A stretch of DNA of 64,000 nt, taken from the NCBI GenBank assembly GCA_965223825.1, contig OZ245018.1, positions 2,232,001 through 2,296,000 of the forward strand, read 5' to 3'. The translations under genes were made by a program, and so were the position numbers. Shown one piece after another: positions 35,180-41,831 of this stretch; position 1 is the first letter of the stretch, and each line of letters starts with the position of its first letter. Under the pieces are notes generated by a model. That model had not been told where the DNA came from and did no database searches. It worked only from the letters and a program-made list of their open reading frames with translations. Source of the stretch: CAJXQU01 sp965223825. Its GTDB lineage: Bacteria > Pseudomonadota > Gammaproteobacteria > CAJXQU01.

Positions 35180-35293
35180 TTATGAAGCTAGCTCAGAGGC
35201 GACTCTTTCTTGAACGACATCTAGCTCGTGAAGGTAGGAGTAAAACTCTTTTGCTTCTGTAAAGTTTCCAAATTCCTTTTTGGTATTGCTCAT
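35180..35293 (-). CDS. Cassette 7 small protein (37 aa)
   Basis: A 37-residue frame starting MSNTKKEFGNFTEAKEFYSY and ending LASELAS-like (VASELAS), with a good ribosome site (AAGGGA, 7 bases before ATG). It is the first gene of cassette 7, 12 bp before the next start. It is charged and helical with no membrane segment. No family is recognised. A tiny gene followed by a larger one recalls antitoxin-toxin pairs, which are common in integrons, but nothing here proves that. Confidence 0.5.
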   Translation of the reverse strand: MSNTKKEFGNFTEAKEFYSYLHELDVVQERVASELAS

Positions 35294-35343
35294 ATTTTTT
35301 CCCTTATTTTTTTAGTCTAGTCTGATTCCTTTTCTATGATGTT

Positions 35344-35424
35344 TGGTAACGCCCACATAAAAGGCGGAGCGTCAGCGACGTCCAGCGAAACGAAGTGGAG
35401 GGATTTTTGATGTGCTTGTTAGGC
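35344..35424 (-). repeat. attC site of cassette 6
   Basis: 81-bp attC with end boxes GCCTAAC and GTTACCA on the minus strand and a long imperfect palindrome (ATCAAAAATCCCTCCAC and CTCCGCCTTTTATGTGGGC arms). The stop codon of the cassette gene is inside GCCTAAC. Confidence 0.85.
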
Positions 35425-35967
35425 ATAGCCATTTAATTTGCACCACTCTGAATATGGAAGCTTGCTTTTGCTTCGATAATGTTCACTGCGTAAATCTTGC
35501 TGTTTTTCAAAGCCAATTCTGGTGTATTGGTTATGAAGAAAAAGAGTTTCTTGTTGTTCTTTAGTTTGAAGATACACAACTGAACGAAAGCTATCGAACT
35601 TCCAATTTCCTTTTCGAAATGAAGGGCTTTTCTTGTCTCCCTTTCTTCTTGGCATGTGTCCTATTTGCAGGAATGACACATTGGCAAGCACGCCCGCTAG
35701 AACTGCAATAATTTCGTCAATCTCATCGGATGATTTGAGCAAAGACGAACCACGATGAATACAATCTTCTATCTGTTGCATCCATTCTTCGTCATATATT
35801 TCAACAGTGTCCTTTATTGAGAATTCAATAGATTCAAGTAGTTTTTGAGCGTATTTTCTCCATGTTGGTATATGATTCGATTCCTTAAGTGCATACCAAG
35901 CATTTGTGCCAAATACGTCCTCCATCACAGACTTTAATACCATATATTTAGAATAGTGATTTACCAT
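35419..35967 (-). CDS. Cassette 6 protein, unknown function
   Basis: A 182-residue cytoplasmic-looking protein with no recognised domain. The start ATG lies 13 bp inside the cassette after GTTAGGC, and the stop lies in the attC box. The N-terminal part is helical (SKYMVLKSVMEDVFGTNAWY), the middle has a hydrophobic stretch EIIAVLAGVLANVSFLQIG, and the C-terminal half is basic and aromatic (RRKGDKKSPSFRKG, SKLPYSEWCKLNGYA). Composition differs from flanking core genes. It could be a nucleic-acid-binding or phage-related protein, but this is only suggested by the basic C-terminus. Confidence 0.65.
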   Translation of the reverse strand: MVNHYSKYMVLKSVMEDVFGTNAWYALKESNHIPTWRKYAQKLLESIEFSIKDTVEIYDEEWMQQIEDCIHRGSSLLKSSDEIDEIIAVLAGVLANVSFLQIGHMPRRKGDKKSPSFRKGNWKFDSFRSVVYLQTKEQQETLFLHNQYTRIGFEKQQDLRSEHYRSKSKLPYSEWCKLNGYA

Positions 35968-35974
35968 CTGTAAT

Positions 35975-36054
35975 GCCTAACGATCTAGTTAAGGGGCGCG
36001 ACGTTAGGAGCGTCCCAGTGAGCGAAGCGAGCGAGCTTGAAATTTTTGTTAGCG
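35975..36054 (-). repeat. attC site of cassette 5
   Basis: 80-bp attC between CGCTAAC (minus strand; gene stop TAA inside) and GTTAGGC, with palindromic arms AAGCTCGCTCGCTTCGCTCA and a GGGACGCTCC/ GTCGCGCCCC part. Confidence 0.82.
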
Positions 36055-36696
36055 GCTTTCATCAGCAATAATTTCTACGTGCTTCATTATTTTACTGACT
36101 AATTCGAAAAGATCTTTTGCCACGATTTGATGCTTTTCGGATAGGTTAAATATATCCTCTACATCATTATTACGACTCGAGCCTGGATCTGGATACCTGC
36201 CTGCCCAGTAGACAAAGTGAGTTAATGCTTTTAAACCGGCCTTATCTTTAGATGATAAGGATGGAATGAAATTAGCAAGTTGCTCAAGTCGGTGATGCTT
36301 ATGTTGCTTTTCAACTTTGTTGTATTCTTCTATTCCATTTTTCAAGATTATCATTGCTTTTAGACAAACCTCAAGACTATACCCAAACAGCATGAGTACA
36401 ATTGCATAATATTGGCTATGCGTACATGACTGAATTGGTTCTGGCATGGCTGATAAGTCTGGCTCATGGTTAAGAAGGTTTATAGCTGCTTGATTTAATG
36501 CGTGTGCTTGAGAAAGCCATAAAACAGGGGATTTTAAGTCATCACTTGTTGGTGGTTTAGTGATATCAACTTCAAAGCCTGCAATTGTTTGAGCCATTCC
36601 CCACTTATGCCAAGCTAAAGCACTGTAGCCAAAGGGATCACAAGCAAAACCTTCAGGATTTGGTTTTGTCAGTTTGTTAATTTGCTCTAATTCCAT
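36049..36696 (-). CDS. Cassette 5 protein, HEPN-like helical domain
   Basis: About 215 residues with the ATG at 36696; an upstream in-frame start at 36720 would lie inside the attC boundary. The central part (YAIVLMLFGYSLEVCLKAMI, then KHHRLEQLANFIP) has the look of a HEPN-type helical bundle, in which a GYSLE-x-x-LK-type helix is common, followed by a short YWAGRYPDPGSSR stretch. The RX4-6H motif of active HEPN RNases is not obvious. The stop overlaps the attC box. HEPN proteins in accessory DNA often act in toxin-antitoxin or defence functions, but this assignment is tentative. Confidence 0.55.
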   Translation of the reverse strand: MELEQINKLTKPNPEGFACDPFGYSALAWHKWGMAQTIAGFEVDITKPPTSDDLKSPVLWLSQAHALNQAAINLLNHEPDLSAMPEPIQSCTHSQYYAIVLMLFGYSLEVCLKAMIILKNGIEEYNKVEKQHKHHRLEQLANFIPSLSSKDKAGLKALTHFVYWAGRYPDPGSSRNNDVEDIFNLSEKHQIVAKDLFELVSKIMKHVEIIADESR

Positions 36697-36705
36697 GACT
36701 TTTCT

Positions 36706-36776
36706 CGTTAACGCCAACATAAAAGGCGCACGGTAGCGCGTCCAGCCGTAGGCGATTTTTGATGTTCTTGTTAGCA
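36706..36776 (-). repeat. attC site of cassette 4
   Basis: 71-bp attC between TGCTAAC and GTTAACG on the minus strand; it shares the ACATCAAAAATC and GCGCCTTTTATGTTGGCG arms with the attC of cassette 6. Confidence 0.85.
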
Positions 36777-37133
36777 GTTGTTGATGATTTCACTAAAAAC
36801 TTTCTCATTGAGAATAAGTGGAGCCATAAAATCACGAACATATTTCTCTTTTTGAGCTTGGTCTGCCTCACTCCACCACTCAGATTCTTGAATATGCTTG
36901 CGTAGAAGTTCAGTTTCAACTCTTGTGCTGTCAGCAACCTGCCACTCTAACCAGCTCTTTGCTTGAGGCTCTTTGCTAGATGCCACCAGCAGATCAAAGA
37001 CTTAGAATGCAAGGCTACCCGTGTATGGAGAATCCTGAGCCTCTCGTAAACATGAATTCGCATCAAATTTCACAGCCATCAAAGATTTATGTAAGGCTAG
37101 TAATTCCCAATAACTTTCAATTTCAATGTTCAT
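36771..37133 (-). pseudogene. Cassette 4 gene interrupted by one in-frame stop
   Basis: From ATG 37133 the frame gives MNIEIESYWELLALHKSLMA and 43 residues, then TAA at 37002-37004, then continues in the same frame for 76 residues (starting VFDLLVASSKEPQAK) to the stop in the attC box at 36771. Without the stop it would be a 120-residue acidic helical protein. The reading frame stays open on both sides, so the simplest reading is a recent nonsense mutation; a restart at GTG 36986 is possible. The family is not recognised. Confidence 0.65.
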
Positions 37134-37145
37134 ATCTGATTTGAC

Positions 37146-37239
37146 TGCTAACGCCGCAATTAGCGGGCTTGGCAAGCGTTTAATGGCCTGCTTTTTAAGG
37201 CCATTGCTTGCCTGGGTCCGCTAGATTGCTTTGTTAGCA
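37146..37239 (-). repeat. attC site of cassette 3
   Basis: 94-bp attC between TGCTAAC and GTTAGCA, with arms GGCAAGCAATGGCC and GGCCATTAAACGCTTGCC forming a long palindrome. The cassette 3 gene runs into it before its stop at 37221. Confidence 0.85.
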
Positions 37240-37625
37240 GTTGAATTTTTAACATTACATGTTTTTTCTATATTGGCGATGACTGCGTCGAGGTATTTTG
37301 GACCACCATTTTCTATATCAGGTGGTACTTTTGTACCCAAACTCATGAAGTACGCTTTTACATTACCCTGATGAAGCTCCACAAAACCTGTATTTAATTC
37401 TGTACTAAAAGCCCATATAGTAGGTTTAGGTAGTTCCTTGCCAGTAATAGAATAAGATTGCGATACCTCTTTTTCTGTTACTTCCAACACGCCTTCCGTA
37501 TTAGAAATGGCGCCCTCTATACATAATTTATCTGAATAGAAAAACGGAGATTGTCTTTTTACCTGCCAATATGGATCACAGCCAACTAATAAAACCATAC
37601 TCAAAATTATATAAACGTGCTTCAT
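37221..37625 (-). CDS. Cassette 3 lipoprotein, unknown function
   Basis: A 134-residue protein with a lipoprotein signal: MKHVYIILSMVLLVGC, with the lipid-attachment Cys at residue 16, followed by Asp (a possible inner-membrane retention signal at +2). The rest has no recognised domain; two further cysteines occur (about 34 and 125). It begins 10 bp into the cassette after GTTAGCA and ends inside the attC. Secreted or lipoprotein products are frequent among integron cassettes. Confidence 0.68.
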   Translation of the reverse strand: MKHVYIILSMVLLVGCDPYWQVKRQSPFFYSDKLCIEGAISNTEGVLEVTEKEVSQSYSITGKELPKPTIWAFSTELNTGFVELHQGNVKAYFMSLGTKVPPDIENGGPKYLDAVIANIEKTCNVKNSTANKAI

Positions 37626-37634
37626 ATCGTGTAC

Positions 37635-37721
37635 TGCTAACGCCCCGCATCACCGGCAGCAAAAAGCAGAGCGAGGAACGAGCGGCGCTTTTTGCTGTCC
37701 GAGTGCATGCGATTGTTAGCT
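37635..37721 (-). repeat. attC site of cassette 2
   Basis: 87-bp attC between AGCTAAC and GTTAGCA on the minus strand, with arms GGACAGCAAAAAGCGCC and GCTTTTTGCTGCCGG. Confidence 0.85.
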
Positions 37722-37722
37722 G

Positions 37723-38730
37723 CTATTTATACATGTTGGAAATTACAAAGCTATTCGCCATAAGATCAAATAGCTTTTCGTATTTTTTTAACCCGCCTCG
37801 CTCTGCTGGCTCACCATTTATCGATGTCATGACTTGGCCTTGGATTTGAATCATTTTGTTTTTATAGAAGATGGTGTACATAATTGTTTCCATTCCTACT
37901 GTGTTCCTCACCCTCACCATGTCCATTTTGAAATGTACCCAAAAACCAGGCAGGTTTTCTAATGTTAATTTCCCGCTATTAAGATAGACTCCCCCGTCGG
38001 GTATGAAATCTTGGATATCTTTTGGATTTAAGATTTCCGATATATATTTTTCTGATATTTTCTCTCCGGGCTGTAATGGCATTTCTTTGATTAGGATGAG
38101 CAGCAACTCAAGCCCTCTGCCGTTCTCGCTAACAAATTTTTGTACAATATTTGGCCGATTACCTTCTTTCGCAACCCAAGTTTTAGGGGATTCGATAGAA
38201 AATGCTACGCCCTTTGCTTTTCCAACACCATTTGTTGAGTACTTAAATTTGTAACCGTCAATGAATTCTCGCTCTGGATTCTTTTCATAACCGGATTTGA
38301 AAAGCAGCAACGTCTCAATAACTGGAGAATCTATATTGCCTTTTGCTCTTTCTCGGACTAGCTCCACAAACTGACGAGCTTGTGTTTCTGATATTTGTTC
38401 AATGTTGATAGAACTCGCTATTTGGGCGGTGAGTTTCTTTTTGATTTTATTCCATTCGCTTTTGGCATATTTCGCCATTAACGTATCCATGCCTTCAATG
38501 GATGATTTGAAGGTTGCCGAAAATTCCTTCTCTGCTAATAGGGCCAATCCTGATATTGATGGATATTTCTTGGAAATTTCGCTCAAGGAATAGTTTTGCC
38601 CAAGGTAGAAGCCATAAGCTTGGCCAATATCTTTAGCCAACGCATTGGAGAGCTTGATTTCAGCATATGCATTGAAGGGCGAAACAATTAAAACAAATAG
38701 CAATAAAATTAGACGAACTGGGTTATTCAT
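37723..38730 (-). CDS. Cassette 2 exported protein, unknown function
   Basis: A 335-residue protein with a clear Sec signal peptide (hydrophobic LILLLFVLIVSPF, cleavage near AYAE, about residue 23). The mature part has a helical N-terminal half (about 30-140) and a beta-rich C-terminal half starting near YKFKYSTNG, with a pattern FSIESPKTWVAKEG and GLELLLILIKEMP that recalls photosystem-PsbP/DUF-type lipoprotein folds, but no firm family match. No cysteines are seen. The stop lies 2 bp from the attC box. It shares the cassette with a small membrane protein gene 16 bp upstream. Confidence 0.68.
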   Translation of the reverse strand: MNNPVRLILLLFVLIVSPFNAYAEIKLSNALAKDIGQAYGFYLGQNYSLSEISKKYPSISGLALLAEKEFSATFKSSIEGMDTLMAKYAKSEWNKIKKKLTAQIASSINIEQISETQARQFVELVRERAKGNIDSPVIETLLLFKSGYEKNPEREFIDGYKFKYSTNGVGKAKGVAFSIESPKTWVAKEGNRPNIVQKFVSENGRGLELLLILIKEMPLQPGEKISEKYISEILNPKDIQDFIPDGGVYLNSGKLTLENLPGFWVHFKMDMVRVRNTVGMETIMYTIFYKNKMIQIQGQVMTSINGEPAERGGLKKYEKLFDLMANSFVISNMYK

Positions 38731-38746
38731 GGTTGTTTCCGTATAT

Positions 38747-39082
38747 TTATTGCTCTGGTTTCACTTTTTCCTTTTTATTCAGAAAAGAAAAAAACAAATA
38801 CGCAAAAACAAAAGCGCCGCCCATATCAAGCGGATTGCTTGGCGTGATTGTTGTACCAATATCTTCTGAAATTACTTGGTATCTGAGGAACTTGACAGCA
38901 GACAAGGCAACGACATTGACGAAAAACAACAATATCGTTATCCCCCAAGCAACGCCACGTGAGGCAGGCGCATTCTTAAACGCTGTTTTATTCAGAATCG
39001 TTGCCAGCCCCCAAATTATTAGGCCATAAACTATCCAATCTACGATCTTCTTCGTTTCTCCTTGTGCAGCTAACGCCCGCAT
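38747..39082 (-). CDS. Cassette 2 small membrane protein
   Basis: A protein of about 111 residues with three hydrophobic helices (DWIVYGLIIWGLATIL, GVAWGITILLFFVNVVALSA, GGAFVFAYLFFSF) and a charged tail ending KKEKVKPEQ. The start is unclear: the frame is open through the attC site to 39130, the ATG at 39082 lies inside the attC tail, and no canonical start follows the AAGGAG at the cassette's own beginning. No attC separates it from the next gene, so cassette 2 carries two genes. The family is not recognised. Confidence 0.55.
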   Translation of the reverse strand: MRALAAQGETKKIVDWIVYGLIIWGLATILNKTAFKNAPASRGVAWGITILLFFVNVVALSAVKFLRYQVISEDIGTTITPSNPLDMGGAFVFAYLFFSFLNKKEKVKPEQ

Positions 39083-39139
39083 TTGCGGCTGGTTTGGAGC
39101 GCAGCGGAAAACCAGTCCGACAACATGCACTTGTTATGT
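39068..39139 (-). repeat. attC site of cassette 1
   Basis: 72-bp attC between ACATAAC (gene stop inside) and GTTAGCT on the minus strand, with arms GGACTGGTTTTCCGCTGCG and CGCTCCAAACCAGCC. Confidence 0.85.
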
Positions 39140-39850
39140 TTTGGGTAGTTTAAGACCATGCTCAGCCTCTAGATACTTAAGAACTTTATGTAGTGCTCTA
39201 TATATATTTAATTCATTAGCACCAAATGGGTAGTATCCACTGATTAACTGTTCGGCAGGAATGTCTCGGGGCACGGTTCTCCGTTTGTATTCATTTTCAC
39301 CATCGTAAAATTTGACAGGGTAACGAAATGAGCGACCTTCACTTTCTAATTCGCCCCAACTCCCGTAATTTTGAATATTCCCGTTGTAACACTCGCTACC
39401 TATGATGTTCTCGATATCAATCAAAATATTCTTCAGCGGATCGATTTCGGCTCGAGTCCGTTGGATCGCCTCATAACTTGAGGCCTTGTTCTGTATATAT
39501 TCAAGCTGCCCCCTAAAATAATTGTCATTCTCTGATTGAGCCTCAAGCACCCATTGGTTATATAAATCGTTTCCCTGATTGCCGCTTGAAAGCTCTTTCA
39601 ATTCTACGATTGCTTCTAGTTCGTGTTGAATTGAAGAAAAACGTTCTTCCCAGCTTTCGAAACTTTCCTTGGCCTCTTGGATTAAAGTTTCTTTTTCTTC
39701 ATCAGAAATGCATGAATAATCTAGAGCCACGAAATTTCTATATGCATCAAGCTCTTCCTTGACTGTGTAAGTTTGCATTTCCTTGTCTTCAGGCCACGCT
39801 TCTTTTGCAGCACTTCTAATTTCTTCAATTACTGAGTCAGGAACTGGCAT
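39134..39850 (-). CDS. Cassette 1 protein, unknown function
   Basis: A 238-residue soluble protein, the first cassette after attI, with a strong ribosome site (AAGGAGG 5 bases before ATG). The first 140 residues are very acidic and helical, likely coiled coil (DEEKETLIQEAKESFESWEE and following); the C-terminal third is beta-rich (GRSFRYPVKFYDGENEYKRR, YYPFGANELNIYRAL). No family is recognised. As the cassette nearest attI it would be the most recently acquired and best expressed in a working integron. Confidence 0.65.
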   Translation of the reverse strand: MPVPDSVIEEIRSAAKEAWPEDKEMQTYTVKEELDAYRNFVALDYSCISDEEKETLIQEAKESFESWEERFSSIQHELEAIVELKELSSGNQGNDLYNQWVLEAQSENDNYFRGQLEYIQNKASSYEAIQRTRAEIDPLKNILIDIENIIGSECYNGNIQNYGSWGELESEGRSFRYPVKFYDGENEYKRRTVPRDIPAEQLISGYYPFGANELNIYRALHKVLKYLEAEHGLKLPKT

Positions 39851-40158
39851 TTAACCTCCTTGAAAACATAACAATTGTTTAGAGGACACTTTGTCCGATA
39901 AGAATATATAGCTTACTAAACAAAACTATAGGTAATTTGCCTTAGTTTCAGTTACATACGTTAACTATTGATAATTCCTAAAATATATCAAAGGTGTCCA
40001 CTTCGCTGTTTTCTATAGCCAATAATAGGGTGTCCTCTAAATGATACGTTTATTAAAGCATGACAATTAAGCTCTAAATATCAATACGATGCATGATTGT
40101 CGTAAAATCGTCATAGTAGACATGTTTTAACATTGGTTATCTCAAGGAGGAGATAAAA
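39851..40158. promoter_or_regulatory. attI region and divergent intI/cassette control region
   Basis: The first cassette boundary is ACATAAC (39866-39872; GTTATGT on the minus strand), so attI lies at the higher-coordinate side. Most of the attI-intI space is taken by an inverted-repeat-bounded segment (39878-40041). AAGGAGGAGA precedes the intI start. No LexA box could be recognised. Confidence 0.6.
39878..40041. mobile_element. 164-bp MITE-like element with 12-bp terminal inverted repeats
   Basis: TTTAGAGGACAC at 39878-39889 and its exact reverse complement GTGTCCTCTAAA at 40030-40041 bound an A/T-rich segment with no coding frame. An internal GGTGTCCAC near 39993 resembles the end repeat. 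Size and structure fit a non-autonomous insertion (MITE) or an IS remnant. No clear target duplication is visible. It sits 6 bp from the attI crossover boxes. Confidence 0.55.
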
Positions 40159-41065
40159 ATGAATCAAACCCCACCTAAACTGCTCGATCAGGTCAGACAA
40201 AAAGTTCGCTTTCTTCACTATTCACGTAAAACAGAAGTCGCTTATGTGCATTGGATTAAGCGCTTTATCTTTTTTAATATTAAGCGCCACCCTAAAGATA
40301 TGGGCGAGGTTGAAATCTCCAGCTTTTTAAGCTAACTGGCGAACCGTGAAAATGTTGCTGCTTCTACACAAAATCAGGCATTGTCTGCCATTGTTTTTCT
40401 TTACAAGCAGGTATTACGTATGGACGTTGATACGCTTCCTGAATTCCAATACGCCAAAAGACCCAAACGTTTACCCGTTGTGCTGACTCAACTAGAGACT
40501 AAACGTGTTTTTCAACATCTTAATGAACCATATTCAATAATGGTTGGTTTGATGTATGGAGCAGGTTTAAGACTTAACGAGTGTTTAAGCTTGCGGGTTC
40601 TCGATATTGATTTTGAACGTTTAGAAATTACGGTGCGTCATGGCAAAGGAAATAAAGACAGACGTACACTTTTGCCAGAGTTTATTTTGCCTGGTCTGAA
40701 AGAAGCTGTCGCAAAAACTGAGCTATATTTTAAATGTGACCAAAATATGGGAATAGATCATGTTCATTTACCGAATGCATTAAGTAAAAAATATCCGAAT
40801 GCAGGGAAGCAGTTAAAGTGGCAGTATGTTTTTCGCTGCCGCGAAGACATCGAAAGACCCTGTTACAGGAAGAACAGGACTCCACCATATTCACACTAAG
40901 TCAGTATCAAGAGTAATCAGTTCTGCCGTCAGAAAAGCCGGTATTATGAAACAAGTGACAGCGCATGTTTTTCGCCATTCCTTTGCGACACACTTATTAG
41001 AGTACGGCTATGACATACGCACAGTTCAAGAATTGATGGGGCATGCAAATGTCAACAAATCATGA
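40159..41065 (+). pseudogene. intI: Integron integrase IntI, inactivated
   Basis: Tyrosine recombinase of the integron type. Translation from ATG 40159 gives an IntI-like N-terminus (LLDQVRQKVRFLHYSRKTE), then a TAA at 40333-40335 inside FLS*LANRENVAASTQNQ, then the core with GAGLRLNE (catalytic Arg region) and the IntI-specific extra helix HLPNALSKKYPNAGKQ. A one-base frameshift near 40832 moves the frame to AAKTSKDPVTGRTGLHH and TAHVFRHSFATHLLEYG (catalytic H-x-x-R). It stops after ELMGHANVNKS, before the region of the catalytic tyrosine. So there are three defects: nonsense, frameshift and C-terminal loss. RBS AAGGAGGAG is intact. Confidence 0.9.
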
Positions 41066-41341
41066 TTGTCTCTCCCGGCGTCCTGCCTCCCGTGACACTT
41101 GTACATCCTGAACGTCGTATACGCATGTGCTGAATAAGGGCGGACTCGGCGTGAAGAGTCCGATAGATTGCTTATGACCTCAAATCAACAATGTCGGTTG
41201 GTTGAAAATCTCATTGTGTCAATTTTGTGCCAAAACAAAATACCACTGAAATGTAAGTGATTGGTTTATATAGATCCGTATAACTACAAACATACACCGT
41301 AAGTGATTTATTTCGTTAATAATCAAGACGATAAAAATGCA
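41066..41341. other. 276-bp non-coding end of the island
   Basis: No gene is supported. A hairpin CGGACTC/GAGTCCG occurs at about 41133-41154 (GGGCGGACTCGGCGTGAAGAGTCC, read as two arms). The segment links the truncated intI end to the tRNA-Arg-like repeat. Confidence 0.45.
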
Positions 41342-41387
41342 GCTTCGAACCAGCTGGTCGGGAGCTCGACTCTCTCAGGGCGCGCCA
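41342..41387. repeat. Imperfect tRNA-Arg 3' copy (distal att site of the island)
   Basis: 46 bases matching 39 of 46 with tRNA-Arg positions 33827-33872, including the anticodon loop side GCTTCGAACCAG and the acceptor end TCAGGGCGCGCCA. Seven differences lie mainly in the T-arm, so it is not a functional tRNA. It marks the far end of the island. Confidence 0.8.
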
Positions 41388-41632
41388 ATAATTTCCAAGC
41401 AATTTCAACAACCACTTAAACAAGGTTTTATTTATCTAATAGTTTCTCAGTGAAACTCACACCTGTACATCGTGTGCTATTCAAGAAACCGTCGCTGTAT
41501 AACGCTGTTTTCAGAACATTCAATACAAAAATCTAAAAAACTGATCTATCCAAAGTACACTCTTCATGATCCCAGGCAAATATACCTAGCCTCTCAAAAC
41601 CAATTTGTTAAAAATATGACTACGTGTCTTGT

Positions 41633-41720
41633 ACTCAAATACTTAAATACTTAAATACTTAAATACTTAAATACTTAAATACTTAAATACTTAAATACTT
41701 AAATACTTAAATACTTAAAC
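41633..41720. repeat. Tandem repeat of ACTTAAAT (8 bp)
   Basis: Nine exact copies of ACTTAAAT at 41641-41712, with variant copies ACTCAAAT before and ACTTAAAC after. It lies between the island end and the DUF3422 gene (stop at 41832), in the remaining 41388-41831 stretch, which holds no supported gene. The copy number is likely variable between isolates. Confidence 0.95.
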
Positions 41721-41831
41721 TTTTATCAGAAACAATAGATAAAGCATACCCCATTAAACTTAATATTCACCCTTATCATTAAATAATGATAAGGGTTTTG
41801 AAGAGCACAAATAGATTTAAGTTTGTCTTTT

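Larger units (their letters stand above)
34619..41065. mobile_element. Chromosomal integron: decayed intI plus seven gene cassettes
   Basis: intI (plus strand, 40159) and the cassettes (minus strand, first gene start 39850) diverge from a common attI region, the standard integron layout. Seven attC-like sites follow: 39068-39139, 37635-37721, 37146-37239, 36706-36776, 35975-36054, 35344-35424 and a short one at 34619-34654. The GTTRRRY-like box at the start of each cassette is complementary to the RYYYAAC-like box at its end (GTTATGT/ACATAAC, GTTAGCT/AGCTAAC, GTTAGCA/TGCTAAC twice, GTTAGGC/GCCTAAC, GTTACCA/TGGTAAC; one pair has a mismatch), which is what circular cassette insertion predicts. 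Most gene stop codons lie in or next to the attC site. Confidence 0.85.
33827..41387. mobile_element. Genomic island at tRNA-Arg carrying a chromosomal integron
   Basis: The island starts at the 3' end of tRNA-Arg (33827-33872) and ends at an imperfect copy of the same 46 bases (41342-41387, 39 of 46 identical). It carries a tRNA-type tyrosine integrase remnant pointing at the tRNA, seven attC-bounded cassettes on the minus strand, an inverted-repeat-bounded insertion and an integron integrase pseudogene on the plus strand. The DNA is A/T-richer by eye than the flanking core genes. Both recombinases are damaged, so the island appears old and immobile by its own means (inference). Confidence 0.8.

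Noticed and set aside
36677..36937. Minus-strand frame of 86 codons starting MLTAQELKLNFYAS
   Set aside because: It runs in another frame through the cassette 4 gene and its attC site and has no ribosome site; a shadow.
38003..39029. Several plus-strand frames opposite cassette 2 genes
   Set aside because: They are antisense shadows of minus-strand cassette genes with signal peptide or membrane helices in the true frame.
34619..39872. Repeated palindromic segments considered as a CRISPR array
   Set aside because: The repeats differ in length (36-94 bp) and sequence, are spaced by gene-sized units and carry RYYYAAC/GTTRRRY-like ends, so they are attC sites.
41472..41654. Plus-strand 60-codon frame running into the tandem repeat
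   Set aside because: No ribosome site, low-complexity end made by the repeat, no protein-like features.
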